64,000 nucleotides of DNA, from assembly GCA_021234155.1 (NCBI GenBank), contig JAJEKV010000205.1:38501-102500 (forward strand). The letters are read 5' to 3'. The translations under genes and the position numbers were made by a program. The first letter of the stretch is position 1; each line of letters starts with the position of its first letter. This stretch comes from Isoetes taiwanensis (Eukaryota > Streptophyta > Lycopodiopsida > Isoetales > Isoetaceae). This document shows positions 32,901 through 43,389 of the stretch, one piece after another. Under the pieces are notes generated by a model. The model saw only the letters and a list, made by a program, of their open reading frames with translations, was not told the origin of the DNA and did not search any database.

Positions 32901-33030
32901 GGTCATACTTGAACCCGTGACATCTGGACAATAGATTTTTAAGGTCTCCATTACTAGACCGAAGTTGGCCATACTTGAACCCATGACCTCGGGTGTGGCA
33001 AATTAAGGTTCTGCCACTAGACCATGCCCC
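32901..33030 (-). mobile_element. Dimeric tRNA-like SINE head
   Basis: Read on the minus strand from 33030, GGGGCATGGTCTAGTGGC is a good RNA polymerase III A box, and TCATGGGTTCAAGTATGGCC contains a B box, giving a 64-nt tRNA-like unit (33030-32967). TTTGCCACACC in the middle resembles the anticodon arm of tRNA-Gly(GCC). A second, more diverged unit follows (32961-32901): CGGTCTAGTAATGGAGACC, then TCACGGGTTCAAGTATGACC. No A-rich tail or target duplication is clear, so the element may be partial. Confidence 0.6.
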
Positions 33031-33099
33031 TAAGGGCATTACTACACAAATCCATGTTTTGACGTAAACATAAATCTAAGGTCAAACAAGTATTTCAGG

Positions 33100-34400
33100 T
33101 ATTTTGAATTTAGAATTTCCAACATAGTGGCTAGAATTGCATGATTTTTAGCATATCCTAGGATATGCTCCCCCCAACGAAAGAGATTTAGCTTTAAAGA
33201 AATTTAGCTATAAACAGTTTATTAGAAGACAAACAATGATAAATTATTCAAAAGAAATACAAGGACTAGATTCCACTTGCGGTGATGGCAGTTCTCTGTA
33301 ATTGCTAACCTCCATCCCTCTTCTATCATCTACGATTCCATTGAGCAGCGACAGGCAGTTTCAAAGAAATGGATTTTGAAAATCGGACCGTGGACTGAAG
33401 AAACAAGAATAGATGGCTTCAAATCCAGCGTTGGTAGTTTGAAACCGTCCTAAATGTTAGCTAGTTTCGCTATCTTTTAATCTTGGAGTTTGGCAATTAG
33501 ACTCCAACGTTTTGCAACATTTTAATTTTGAGACGAGCGTTATGTTAATTGCCAATTGCCTCCACCGGAATCAACAAAGAAGCGCCAGTATTCGCTGATT
33601 GGATTATTGTTAAGTGACAGAGTCAAGTGGAATCTGGCCCCAAGACATAGATATTGTTCAAAACAATGGCTTTGACTTTTCATAATCAGAATATCTATTG
33701 TGAGGAATGTTTGCAAACCATCCCAATTCTAAAAAATCATAATATAATCCAAAGAAATATAGAATCCACCTCAACAATAATTAGAAAGTACATAACTAAT
33801 GGAGGTCTAAATTTTGTTGATGTTGATATGGAAACAATAACTAACATTATTGCTGATGCTACAACTATGAACATAAACTTTCAAGCTAAAGACATGATTA
33901 ATGAATGCCATATCTATTCTTCATAGTCTGGTCTAAAGCATCAAGGGCCCCATTTGGCTGGAGTGGAAAGAATAGTAAATTATCATATAGCAATCGACAT
34001 TTCGGGAAGAAATCCATGCTGACGCTGTTAGGCGGAGGCAAGGATGGCCCCCCGAAATGCATCCTAAAATTCCATAGTCCAAACATGAAAACAAGTTAAA
34101 CAACACTCATAGGAGGTAAAATTATTGGAATGGAGGGTAGATTGCCAGAATGTACAATAAAGCTCCCAAAATGCATGGTGAGATTATCAGATGCAAGTAA
34201 AAATGCCAAAAGTGGCGGAACAACACAGATGTGGAAAGTTTTTGGTTGACATCCTGGAAAAGAGAGGGGGCCATCTGGGGCTACACAATTGATGATGTTT
34301 TAACATGTTCTTTCGACAAACCAAATAAAGCAAACAACAACAAAGGATGGACCAAAAATATCATCTTATCACAAAGCACATCACATAGAATAGAACCATT
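33100..34400. other. AT-rich spacer, no gene recognised
   Basis: Includes AGCATATCCTAGGATATGCT at about 33152, a perfect 20-bp palindrome like the core of the dispersed palindromic family, followed by a C run. Open frames at 33654-33926 and 33905-34099 show no family character. Confidence 0.4.
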
Positions 34401-34753
34401 GCAATCTTAGTGGTCTTGAAATCAACACACAATATGCTAGGAATATTGAATTTGTCCTTTGGATGGGCCACATTATTGATTAGGCCACGATTTGGGCCAT
34501 GGGTTTGGGTCAAGAGCATTTTCGACAAACATTATCCTACACAGAATTATATGAATCAGCGAATCCAAAGAAGACCGTTGGGCCCTCAGCCCTTCTTTTT
34601 GCAGCTCCGGCGAGATGAAGCATTCTTCTATATTTTCCATTCCGCAGCTGCAGCTCGATCCTTTCCGGCACATCCAGATAAGTTATCCCGTTCAACAAAT
34701 GAAGCTTAGTTGCAAAATTAGACCATGTTTTTCCTAGCTTTTTGCCCCGCTCC

Positions 34754-34765
34754 ATGGTCGCATAA
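34754..34765 (+). promoter_or_regulatory. Minimal upstream ORF touching the start codon
   Basis: ATG GTC GCA TAA (M-V-A-stop). The last base of its stop codon is the first base of the ATG at 34765 (TAATG). If it lies in the leader of the gene below, it would be expected to reduce or time translation by reinitiation. The transcript start is unknown. Confidence 0.4.
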
Positions 34766-37700
34766 TGCTTCTTTTGGGAGGCCCGGCTCGCTGTTGCTGT
34801 CAATTGTGGAGCTTCCAGAAAAGCTTTGGCTTTGGAGGGAGGAGCTTCTACACCGGAGCCTCTGATTTTAAGGTTTTTGAAGTTGTTAGAGTTGGCCAGC
34901 TGCATTTTGTTGGAGGTGCGAATAGGTGCGTTTATTGCTGTGCAGAAGGCGGCCATGGCAGGATCAAGGAAGAGGTTTTAAAAGCAAAGTCGGAATTTTT
35001 AGGATCCTGGAATCTTGTATTTGATTGTACATTCGACGATGCAAGCAAAGCAGAATGTGTTTTAGGTTTAGATATACGTCGGAAGGCAGCAAAGTCGGAT
35101 AATGAACTCCCTCATGCCGGCTTGGGCAGCCATAATCGGAAAGGTAATGAGAAAACGAGCATTTCATTGCCGATTTCCGAGAGTTCATCATCTTTGAGCA
35201 TAAAATGGCGCTTGAAGCGACTCGGAGGTGAAATTCAAGGCATAACAGAAAGTTATGGAAGCTCTCAGCAGAAGGAGCATGGTTCCTGGCCTGTTGTCGA
35301 AGGTTCCAATGCGAAAATGGAGAAATCTCTTCGGAGCAGTATGTTGGAGAGGGGAAGTTTTAAGCTTAGGCATCCCTTTTCATCTCATATTTCCGAGGCT
35401 GAGTTCCTGGAAATTCGAAATTTAAAAGATTCAAATGATTTGAAGGAAGGTGACTCTGGATCACAAGTTTTGCTACTACAGGTTAGGCTCTATGACGATG
35501 CCTGATTATGTGCAATGCTGTCAAATGAGAGATATTTCTACCGTCTATTTACTTACCACAGACCTCACTAATGTTTTCTTAGTTCTCACTTGTATTACTT
35601 TGGGTGTTCCAGTCAAACAAACAGATTTTTTTTTTTTCTTTTTTTAAAGTTTGCTCATGAAATGTGATGCCATCCTTCACATTTTTTAGTTTCAATGGCT
35701 TTCTTTATTTCTGGACTTACTACTTGTATTTCTTTGTGTCTAGAAAGCTTTGGCATCTTTTGGATTCCTGCATGGTACATTCTTAACAGGGTATTCTTCT
35801 TCTCTCAGGTTTTTATTACAGTTGTGTAGATAGATTGTGTATCTTAGAAGGGTATGACTATAATAGCTTCTTAACGGTTATGGTCGCTTAGAAAAGGAAT
35901 TTCTTGAGTCCATCTTTTATCTGATTACTTTTAACTTATTGGTTTCTGATTTTCTAAGTTATTTAGCATCATGTGCTAAGCTCAGTGCAATAGAAGAGTG
36001 ATGATAAGATACTGCTGTATGGCTTAATGCGGTCAGCATGAATATTGTTGGATTAGATATACGTGATTTTGTCAACTTTATAATGTTTTCTCATTGGATT
36101 GGGCTGCCCTGTCCTACAATATCAGGCACTTTGGCCGTGAAACGAAACAGGCACTGGAGAAGTTTCAAACGCAAAATGGTATTGACACATCAGGTTGTCT
36201 GGACACACTTTCAAAGGATGCCCTTTTGAAGCATCTGGTATGATTAATTTCAGCTCTTCAGTAAAGTGAATGCACACTGTAATTCTAAGATGTCAAGTTA
36301 AAAGCTTTCACCTGCTCACTTATAGTCATGAATGCAGTTAGGTTAATGTGAATAGATTGTTAGTTTGCATGCCAGATTTTCTTTTTTAGGAAGCTGTGGT
36401 AAGTTAGACAACAAGCTGACATGGGTCTTGAATGATTATTTTTATTTTTAGCAAATTGTTTGCTTTCTTTGTAGGAGCATAGAAAAGATACTTCAAGCGC
36501 TATGTCGCCTGAAAAATTGGCAGATAATATCAAGGATTCAAGCATAAAGCTGTTAAAGGTTATGCAGAATTGGGAAACAAAAACTTTCCAAGGTAAATAT
36601 TATGAATTGACTGTGCAGCCAAGCAAATGAAAGCATGATTATTAAAGACAATATTGCACTTGTATATTTCAGAAACCTTGTCGACAGTTATCATCCCATA
36701 TTCAAAGAAGTTTAGCGGACGAATATGCTTAAGTGGTGTTCTTGTCTTGGTAATTTATCTTCTTTTGTCACATTTTAGATTATCTCAAGAGAAAGGCCAT
36801 GGACAGTCCGTGAAGACAAGAGTGCTAAGGTCACAATGGTTCAATGAGAGATCATCCAATCAGGAAACACAAAAGAGCACTGTAAGCCGACGGAGGCCAT
36901 ATTGGAATAAGAGTTATGCTTCCTATTATCGGAAGCCTGATATCACTTCATCGGAGGATTTTCAAAGTGAGAGCACTCCTGGTTTCGACCGCTTGGTTGT
37001 CCATGATGGCAGACTTGTGAAGGGCAATCAGGTTTCCAGGCTTAAAATTGATCCTCAGGATTGGGAAGAGAGTAATCAGAAGTTCACTTTCAGAAGGAAA
37101 AGCTCCCCAGCATCTTTTTTAGCAGCAACGGAACGTGGCGCCATTGATACAAATCTTGATCACCACGATCTAAAGCAATCTGCTGAGGAAGATCTTCTGA
37201 AAGGTGAGTTTGGCGATTACAATAGTCAAATGCAGGCCTCAGGCATCTCATTCCAAGATTCAGAACATAAAGCTGAAAAACTTAAAAATACAAGATCTGA
37301 AAAACGCTCTAGTATAGTAGGTCTTCGGGGAAACTGGAATGCAGAGGATGAGGTATATGTTTCCTTCAACTCATGTATTCAATAAAGCTAGAATAGCCAA
37401 ATGCTGACTCAAACTTTTGGGCTTCAGTCAGATCTGAAAAAGCGGATTGAAGATTTACGCAAAACGGTCCTGGCAGCTGAGGAAAATCGCAAAGCTGCAA
37501 TACGTGCATTGGCGGAGGAAAGAAAACGGAGCTTAGAGTTAGAAGTCAAAATTAGTAGGCAGGTAAGTTATGAACGGTAGATATTTAGTGTCATAGCTTG
37601 TAGAATGTCTCTGTTCACATATTTATATTTTACACTTCAATTTCCAGAAAGAAGCAGCCATATCCCTTGAAGAAGAAGTGCGTGTTTTAAAGGTGAGTTA

Positions 37701-37881
37701 CACCAGCATACAACACGCTCACATTTTCATGTTTGCTAAACTTTTATTTCTTCACAAGCAGGAATCTCATGATACTTTGCTGGCTTCCCTAAGGAAAAAA
37801 TATAGCTCCTCTGTTGCAGCTCGCGCTGCAGCAGCATTGCTTTACCAGGATTGGGAATCTGAACAGTCAGAACAATCATAA
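34765..37881 (+). CDS. Peptidoglycan-binding-like, membrane-anchored coiled-coil protein (8 exons, 657 aa)
   Basis: Exons: 34765-35481, 35744-35790, 36126-36237, 36475-36592, 36673-37352, 37428-37562, 37648-37692, 37762-37881. All have GT..AG borders, phases fit, and no stop interrupts the 657-codon frame. The N-terminus (MLLLGGPARCCCQLWSFQKS) is basic and Cys/Ser-rich with almost no acidic residues, so a plastid transit peptide is possible. Residues about 233-292, built from exons 1-3 (VLLLQKALASFGFLHG, then HFGRETKQALEKFQTQNGID), have the helix pattern and FG..T..A...FQ...G signature of the peptidoglycan-binding-like fold. Residues 349-366 (ICLSGVLVLVIYLLLSHF) form a likely transmembrane helix. 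Exons 6-8 encode a coiled coil (KKRIEDLRKTVLAAEENRKA) ending AARAAAALLYQDWESEQSEQS minus the final residue count shown. A related plant protein with this fold is PTAC5, but I cannot claim orthology. Function unknown; the complete exon structure suggests a working gene. Confidence 0.8.
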
Positions 37882-38680
37882 TTTGTAATATATTGAACAC
37901 GGTGCCTTGCCCATCTGAAAAGCTTCACATATTGCTTGTTTAATATATTTCTGGTCAAACAAAAATCCTTATCCCATCTCAAACATGGGCATAGTACAAT
38001 GACGATTTTAAGCAAAAGTCAAAACCTCCTCATAAACTCATCAAAGCCAGCCCTCCACAAACAATATTTTCTGGTTACGGTGTTAACATTTATTTTTCCT
38101 TGGTGTTAAATATATCCGCTCAAGACTGTAAGATCTCTTTTGCCTAGAGTTTATCAAACCTTGACTTAGATAGATCATAGACCAATAATTTTTCTTAGTC
38201 CATTACTGATTTTGCTGATGAGGCAAGTTAGAACTCCCAGCATATCCACATTCTTCATCGGAGATGCTTACCTACTTTGGGATAATTTCTCTTTTCTTGT
38301 TTACTGCCCTCTGATCTTTGGCATTTGTATCTATGCGATCTGTTCTTTGCCTTACATACACCAGTCTTTATAAGATCTGTTTCAAAGAATAAGAAGTGTA
38401 AACGGAGGTGATGCAGTTGTTGGAGTGCAAGGCTTACGATCCGGCGGGCATGCATTCATATCAACCTCCTATTTAGGATTATGGCTCTTGTGGATTCTGT
38501 AGCAGTTTTAATCATGTCTCCAACACACTACATTGGTATATCTACTTTATATATACCTCATTCATTAAAGATCTTTCTTTGCAAATATTGTTAGCTTCAT
38601 ACTCATCTTTAATAAACATCAACCCCAAAAATGATTTTATCATCCTTCATTTGTACCAATTAAATACAGATAATTGTGAA

Positions 38681-38842
38681 TGTTATATGGACAAAATGTC
38701 AAGCAAGAAAAAGACTTCTCAAAGTGCCAATGTTATATGGACAAAATGTCAAGCAAGAAAAAACCTGCTCAGATGCCAATGTTATATGGACCAAGTGCCA
38801 ATGTTATATAGACAAAATATCAAGCAAGAAAGGAACTTCTCA
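38681..38842. repeat. Minisatellite, about 50-bp unit, 3-4 copies
   Basis: Units begin TGTTATATGGACAAAATGTC at 38681 and 38731, then TGTTATATGGACCAAG at 38780 (truncated to 22 bp) and TGTTATATAGACAAAATATC at 38802. Each full unit continues AAGCAAGAAA and a CT-rich end followed by GTGCCAA. Open frames across it are simply the repeat translated. Confidence 0.85.
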
Positions 38843-38859
38843 GTTGCAAGCTGAGCAGT

Positions 38860-40270
38860 CATGATCGCTTGTAAACTTCCAAGTTTGAACAGCTAATATG
38901 TTCGATCATTCCTCAGCTGATTTGCCAAGAAAATGAATTCATTACAAAAGCAAAATATGGAAAACTGCGTCCAGTGTTAATTCATTGTGGAGAAGTGGCG
39001 GCATGTGGAAGAGGATTTTTCTTCTTTGGCAGAAAGTGAAGGCATATGGAAACCTAAAACCCCGTAGAGACTAATGGCCAAATGCTACCTGCAATGCAAT
39101 GCATAAATATGTTAGAATTCCCTCATAAAGCACTGAAAATGACAGTAAACTTAGGAACCTAAAAAGTAAAAAAGCATTAAACCGTATGACCAACAAATGC
39201 ATGCAATGTGTTTATAAAAATGGACAAACATTATTCCACCCGGCGCAGCACATGAAGAAATCCAAAAAAGAAATTCAATCTAAACAACCACATATTTGGT
39301 TAAATTTCACATTCCACCAATGAAAATTGAAACTTGGTGTGAGAAATTGTAGTTTCAAATATTTTTGTTGAATTGTAGTAATCTGACAAGGGTCCTTATA
39401 TGGGGAAGATGCACAAACATTAATATATATGGGAAAAAAGTTGCGGACAGCCTCCAAAAGATATTCAGAATGACAAAACATTTGTTCTAATAAATTCAGG
39501 AAGTTAAAATTGAAATTTCTTTGGCATTTTTATGCCTTAAGTTAATAGGCATGATTACATAGGCATGTTTACATCATTTGCAAAAGTATATCAAGACATA
39601 TATAAGTCATCCATTATATGAGCAATTGGAAGAAAGGGCTTGGAATAATAATGTTTTTTCAGACAGATTGCCTTGCTTGACTGCTTTATAGTATACAAAA
39701 TACATGAAAAGTACACTTACTTAGGAAGGAAACTCTGGAGAACCACCAGCAAAAAATTTTGCACCAATGCTGAGGGGCTATTTTTTTGTCTCCAATATAG
39801 TTTTTCTACCAATACAGCTTCATGATTGGATCAAGTACCTGCAACATAGTTGTATTCTTAAGCTTAGCTAAAATACAATGTAAATAAGCTAGTATATAAA
39901 ACAACATGGTACACACATTTTGAAGGACCTCAGCACTGAAATCCATCTCTACAACACTTGAATTCTCTTGTGAACTAGAAACATAGAGTGCATAGCAGAA
40001 ATAACACTATATAACAATAGCAAAATTCAATAATTGTGACGTGTATGAATCAAATAGGGAAGGTAGTCTAGCAAAATGCTGCCATCATATTAATTCTGTA
40101 TATTTCGTTTGCCTCCATGATAAGCTACTTGGTCCAGATATTAGAAATGTTGTGTTGTTATCAAAACATATATAAATCATTTTGTAATTTTTCTTTTTCT
40201 TTTCTTCTTGTTCTGCGCCGCAATCTATGTGCAGCTTCTCACGCCACGTTGCACCACCATACCCAATCTA
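38860..40270. other. AT-rich DNA without recognised features
   Basis: No coding exon, tRNA or repeat edge was recognised on either strand. Confidence 0.35.
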
Positions 40271-40277
40271 GCGAAGG

Positions 40278-40662
40278 ACACACAAACCATTATATCCAAC
40301 ACTTTAAAATTAAATCCCCCTTGAAACCCCCTTTGGTTTGGGTGCATATTCACACGGGGGGTGACTCCGGGCATCGAGAGCAGTTGGATAGGCATATTCA
40401 CCCGTTATTCCTTAATCTACACCGTACGTAAAGTTCCTCGTTTGTGGGGTATGCATGTACAAAATTTGCTATACTATATAACAAGTTTTACAAAATACTA
40501 TAAGATTTGTGGTAATATACTACATGGTGTTGATTTTGTACATGCGAAACATAATTTTAGGGGCTCTCACGCCCCCCGTCCCAGGTGTGAATATGCACCC
40601 AAACCAAAGGGGGTTTCAAGGGGGATTTAATTTTAAAGTGTTGGATATAATGGTTTGTGTGT
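40278..40662. repeat. Perfect 78-bp inverted repeat with 229-bp spacer
   Basis: 40278-40355 is the exact reverse complement of 40585-40662 (left arm starts ACACACAAACC and ends GCATATTCACAC). Inside the arms both sides continue with imperfect G-run/C-run similarity (GGGGGGTGA versus its complement after a short gap). Perfect identity implies a recent origin or gene conversion. If transcribed it would form a long hairpin. It does not resemble a known MITE that I can name. Confidence 0.95.
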
Positions 40663-40679
40663 TAACCCAAAAAAATTTT

Positions 40680-40694
40680 GGCCCCTTCGGGGCC
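40680..40694. repeat. Short perfect hairpin GGCCCC-TTC-GGGGCC
   Basis: A 6-bp GC stem with a TTC loop, preceded by AAAAAAATTTT, 18 bp outside the right arm of the inverted repeat. The CCTTCGGGG core resembles the LINE 3' stem-loop, so it may be a degenerate relative. Confidence 0.5.
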
Positions 40695-40699
40695 TTAAG

Positions 40700-43020
40700 A
40701 ATTGACGAACGAACTAGAAAAAATTCGTAATGATATTATATGTGTTCATATGTGTTATCTATCTAACTTATATATATTATTATAGAGGGCTGCCTAACAC
40801 TGATAATTGGGGCCATCTAGGCCATATTGGACGGCTAGGATGGGTTTGTTAATTTCGCCCCATCGCAGCGTGACGGATCGGACGGCGCTGCCGGTATTTT
40901 TCCCTCCTCACTTTTCCTTTGGGGACTTGCGATTCTGGCTGGTGTTATCGATCCAGCCAAAACCAAGCTCGGCTATGGCGATTCTTACCTGTTTAATCCG
41001 CGCCTTTTGTCCAGTTATTATCCTGTGTGGTTCAGTATTGGATGGGCCCTTTTTTCGGCAGACCGTAGGTTTTGGAGCTTAGTGCGGGATTCTAAGCGCA
41101 CCATCGACAATGGTAAAGCTGCAATAGCTGGGCCATATTTGCATTGCTTTGGCGAAGCTGATCCCGTGGATGTCCGGCATTTGGGATGCAAGATGTGTGC
41201 TTCCACTACCCATTGCTTCTGAGTTTGGCCCCATCTTCTGTTTTATGCCTATCTAGTTTTCTGGATGCTTGGGCCTTTTTGTGTCGTTTGTTTGGTATCA
41301 TTTTCTGCCAGATTCAACTGCCCTTCTCTCAGCCCTGCTTTACAATTTAGTTAGAATCTCTGATCTGCATTTTATCCAGCTTGGTGACCATTTCTTCATG
41401 TTAGATAAATTGAATCCGGGTCTCGACTGCCCTGCTTCTAACGCCCCTCCAATATTTGAACTCGGTATGTCTGGATTACAACTCTTCTTGGCTTAGTTTT
41501 GTTATCAGAATTCCACGTGTACCTGTTGTGTGGTAATTTCAAATGTGAACTATTTCTTTTTACCCTAAGGTCGCTTAATGCAAATTTCGGCAGCATAAAA
41601 ACAGATGGAGGCGGCCATACTGCAAGTTCCGGCTGCAAAAAATCAGATGGAGGCGGTTTTTGGGGTGATTCGGGTGCACATGCGCTCGGATATCATCTGA
41701 TATCATGCCGATTCATAGCCAGCAACACTCCAATCTGAGAAAAAATCAATGCAGGATATGATTATCAAGGAGGCCGGACACTGCCAATTGCTCAAGGTGA
41801 ATACAATTTTGTTGTATTCTATCTAAATAGGAGATGCAGGTTTATGAATTGAAGATATTTATTAGCTGGATTTTCATCTCTTGACGAAAATGGCATCTTT
41901 TGGCTTTATATTGTTGTGGTGGTTCTCTGCTGGCTCAGGCCCTTTATGCTCCCGGCTTTGAACGGGGGCAAAAACCTACTTCTGAATATTTATATGTGTG
42001 CTTACCGACCCCCACAGATTTTGGTCACAATCCCCACAGATTTTGTCTAGTGTATGGTACATTTTTGTTGTCTTGAATTTGAATGTGTCTGAATTATTTG
42101 CGATTTTGTTGTATTGAAGTCCCATGCTTTTACTTGAACAGTGCAGATATTCCGGTGTAAAACAAGCCAAAGTTGATTGTGGACCCGATTTACAGACTGT
42201 ACAATCAATAAAATCCAATTCTGGGTTGCTTTTAAACATCTTCTGGATGTTTGCCAACGTTTTTTGCAAGTTTGGCTCCAAAGCTGCATTTTTAAAGTTT
42301 GCCACATAAATCTGATTTCCACATAAATTTTCACATCCTCTCCGCTTTTGAAACTGCATCTACCATTTTCTTTATGCAAAACTTGCATTCGCACCTCATG
42401 AAAATAACTTATGACACTTTGATTTACCTAGTTTGTAGCATTACTCTAACTCTGTGGTTTTTTGTTGCAGACTAGACTGTTGAATGATGCTATGTGCATG
42501 ACTATCAAGTTCCACAAATTAGGAAATCAACTAGATGGAACATTGGGGTTTTTGTGCATGTGGCCTCAAAATTGACCATCCCATCATGAGATCCCCCCTC
42601 CATTTTTACTGTGCACATCACTCTCCCATGTCGTCTGTAAGTAATTGTTGCTTCAAGATATCATTTGTTTCAGCACTATTCATTTCTTTCTATTCATTTC
42701 CATGGTAGGCATTAGTCAATGACTGCTTTGTCTTGGAAAGCCAGGAACATTCGGTGTTGTAGAAGAACCCAAGCTTCTAGTTATAGGATAATGCTATATT
42801 CTCTTCCATCTTTTAGGAAAGCTATGGGCCAATTTTCAACAAGATAGGTTAGGTTATTACTGGTTCAAATTTGTAATGTTTCTCATGAACAGGCCACAAT
42901 AGTTGCCAGTGGTACAATTAATTTGGTTTAATTCCAAAACTAACTGCTTGGAAAACCATAAGTTTCACCATTTTTGTTTCCCATATTGTATGTTTTATAC
43001 AAAGAAAATTGCTAGTGTTA
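40700..43020. other. No confident gene; GC-richer block 40800-41760
   Basis: 40800-41760 is noticeably richer in G and C than its surroundings and has open frames (for example 41007-41222), but none resembles a protein family. 41760-43020 is AT-rich and holds small frames only. A repeated GATGGAGGCGG motif appears at about 41604 and 41646. Confidence 0.3.
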
Positions 43021-43030
43021 CAAAGCTGTA

Positions 43031-43380
43031 GCTAAAGTGAGCAATGAGGGTGTTTTATACGAAGCATTTGAATGGAGAGATGGAGGAAAGGAGTACCTTC
43101 GTAAGGGTATCTCAAGGTTTGTCATTCAAATGATTAACACTGAGAATATTTACATGGAATGTCATTAAACTTTACAGGCTGTTGCTAACATTCACAACTA
43201 TATGGCCCCAGCGCTTATTGGGAAGGTAATCAAGCTGCAATAAGGTTCAAGAAAGCTATGTGAAGTGGGATATTTACGCTTTGTGCACATGCAGGTTTCA
43301 ACAGACCAAATGGACTTCATAACTTAATGGTTCATGAACTAGATGGCACTCAAAACAATTGGAGGTGGTGCAAGTAAAAG
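43031..43380 (+). pseudogene. Enolase pseudogene (three exons)
   Basis: Exon 43031-43116 reads AKVSNEGVLYEAFEWRDGGK then EYLRKGIS, matching the enolase stretch around YEA.ELRDG....YLGKGV. Exon 43178-43225 reads AVANIHNYMAPALIGK, and exon 43295-43380 gives MVHELDGTQNNWRWCK. Introns have GT..AG ends, so this is a non-processed copy. Defects: the first exon is out of phase with the second, a shift lies before MVHELDG, and the Gln codon after WCK is a stop (TAA). Nothing before or after these exons was found. Enolase converts 2-phosphoglycerate to phosphoenolpyruvate in glycolysis; the metal-binding part is absent here. Confidence 0.87.
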
Positions 43381-43389
43381 GTAGGTTTT

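Noticed and set aside
34537-34956. 139-codon minus-strand frame
   Set aside because: Antisense shadow of exon 1 of the 657-codon gene.
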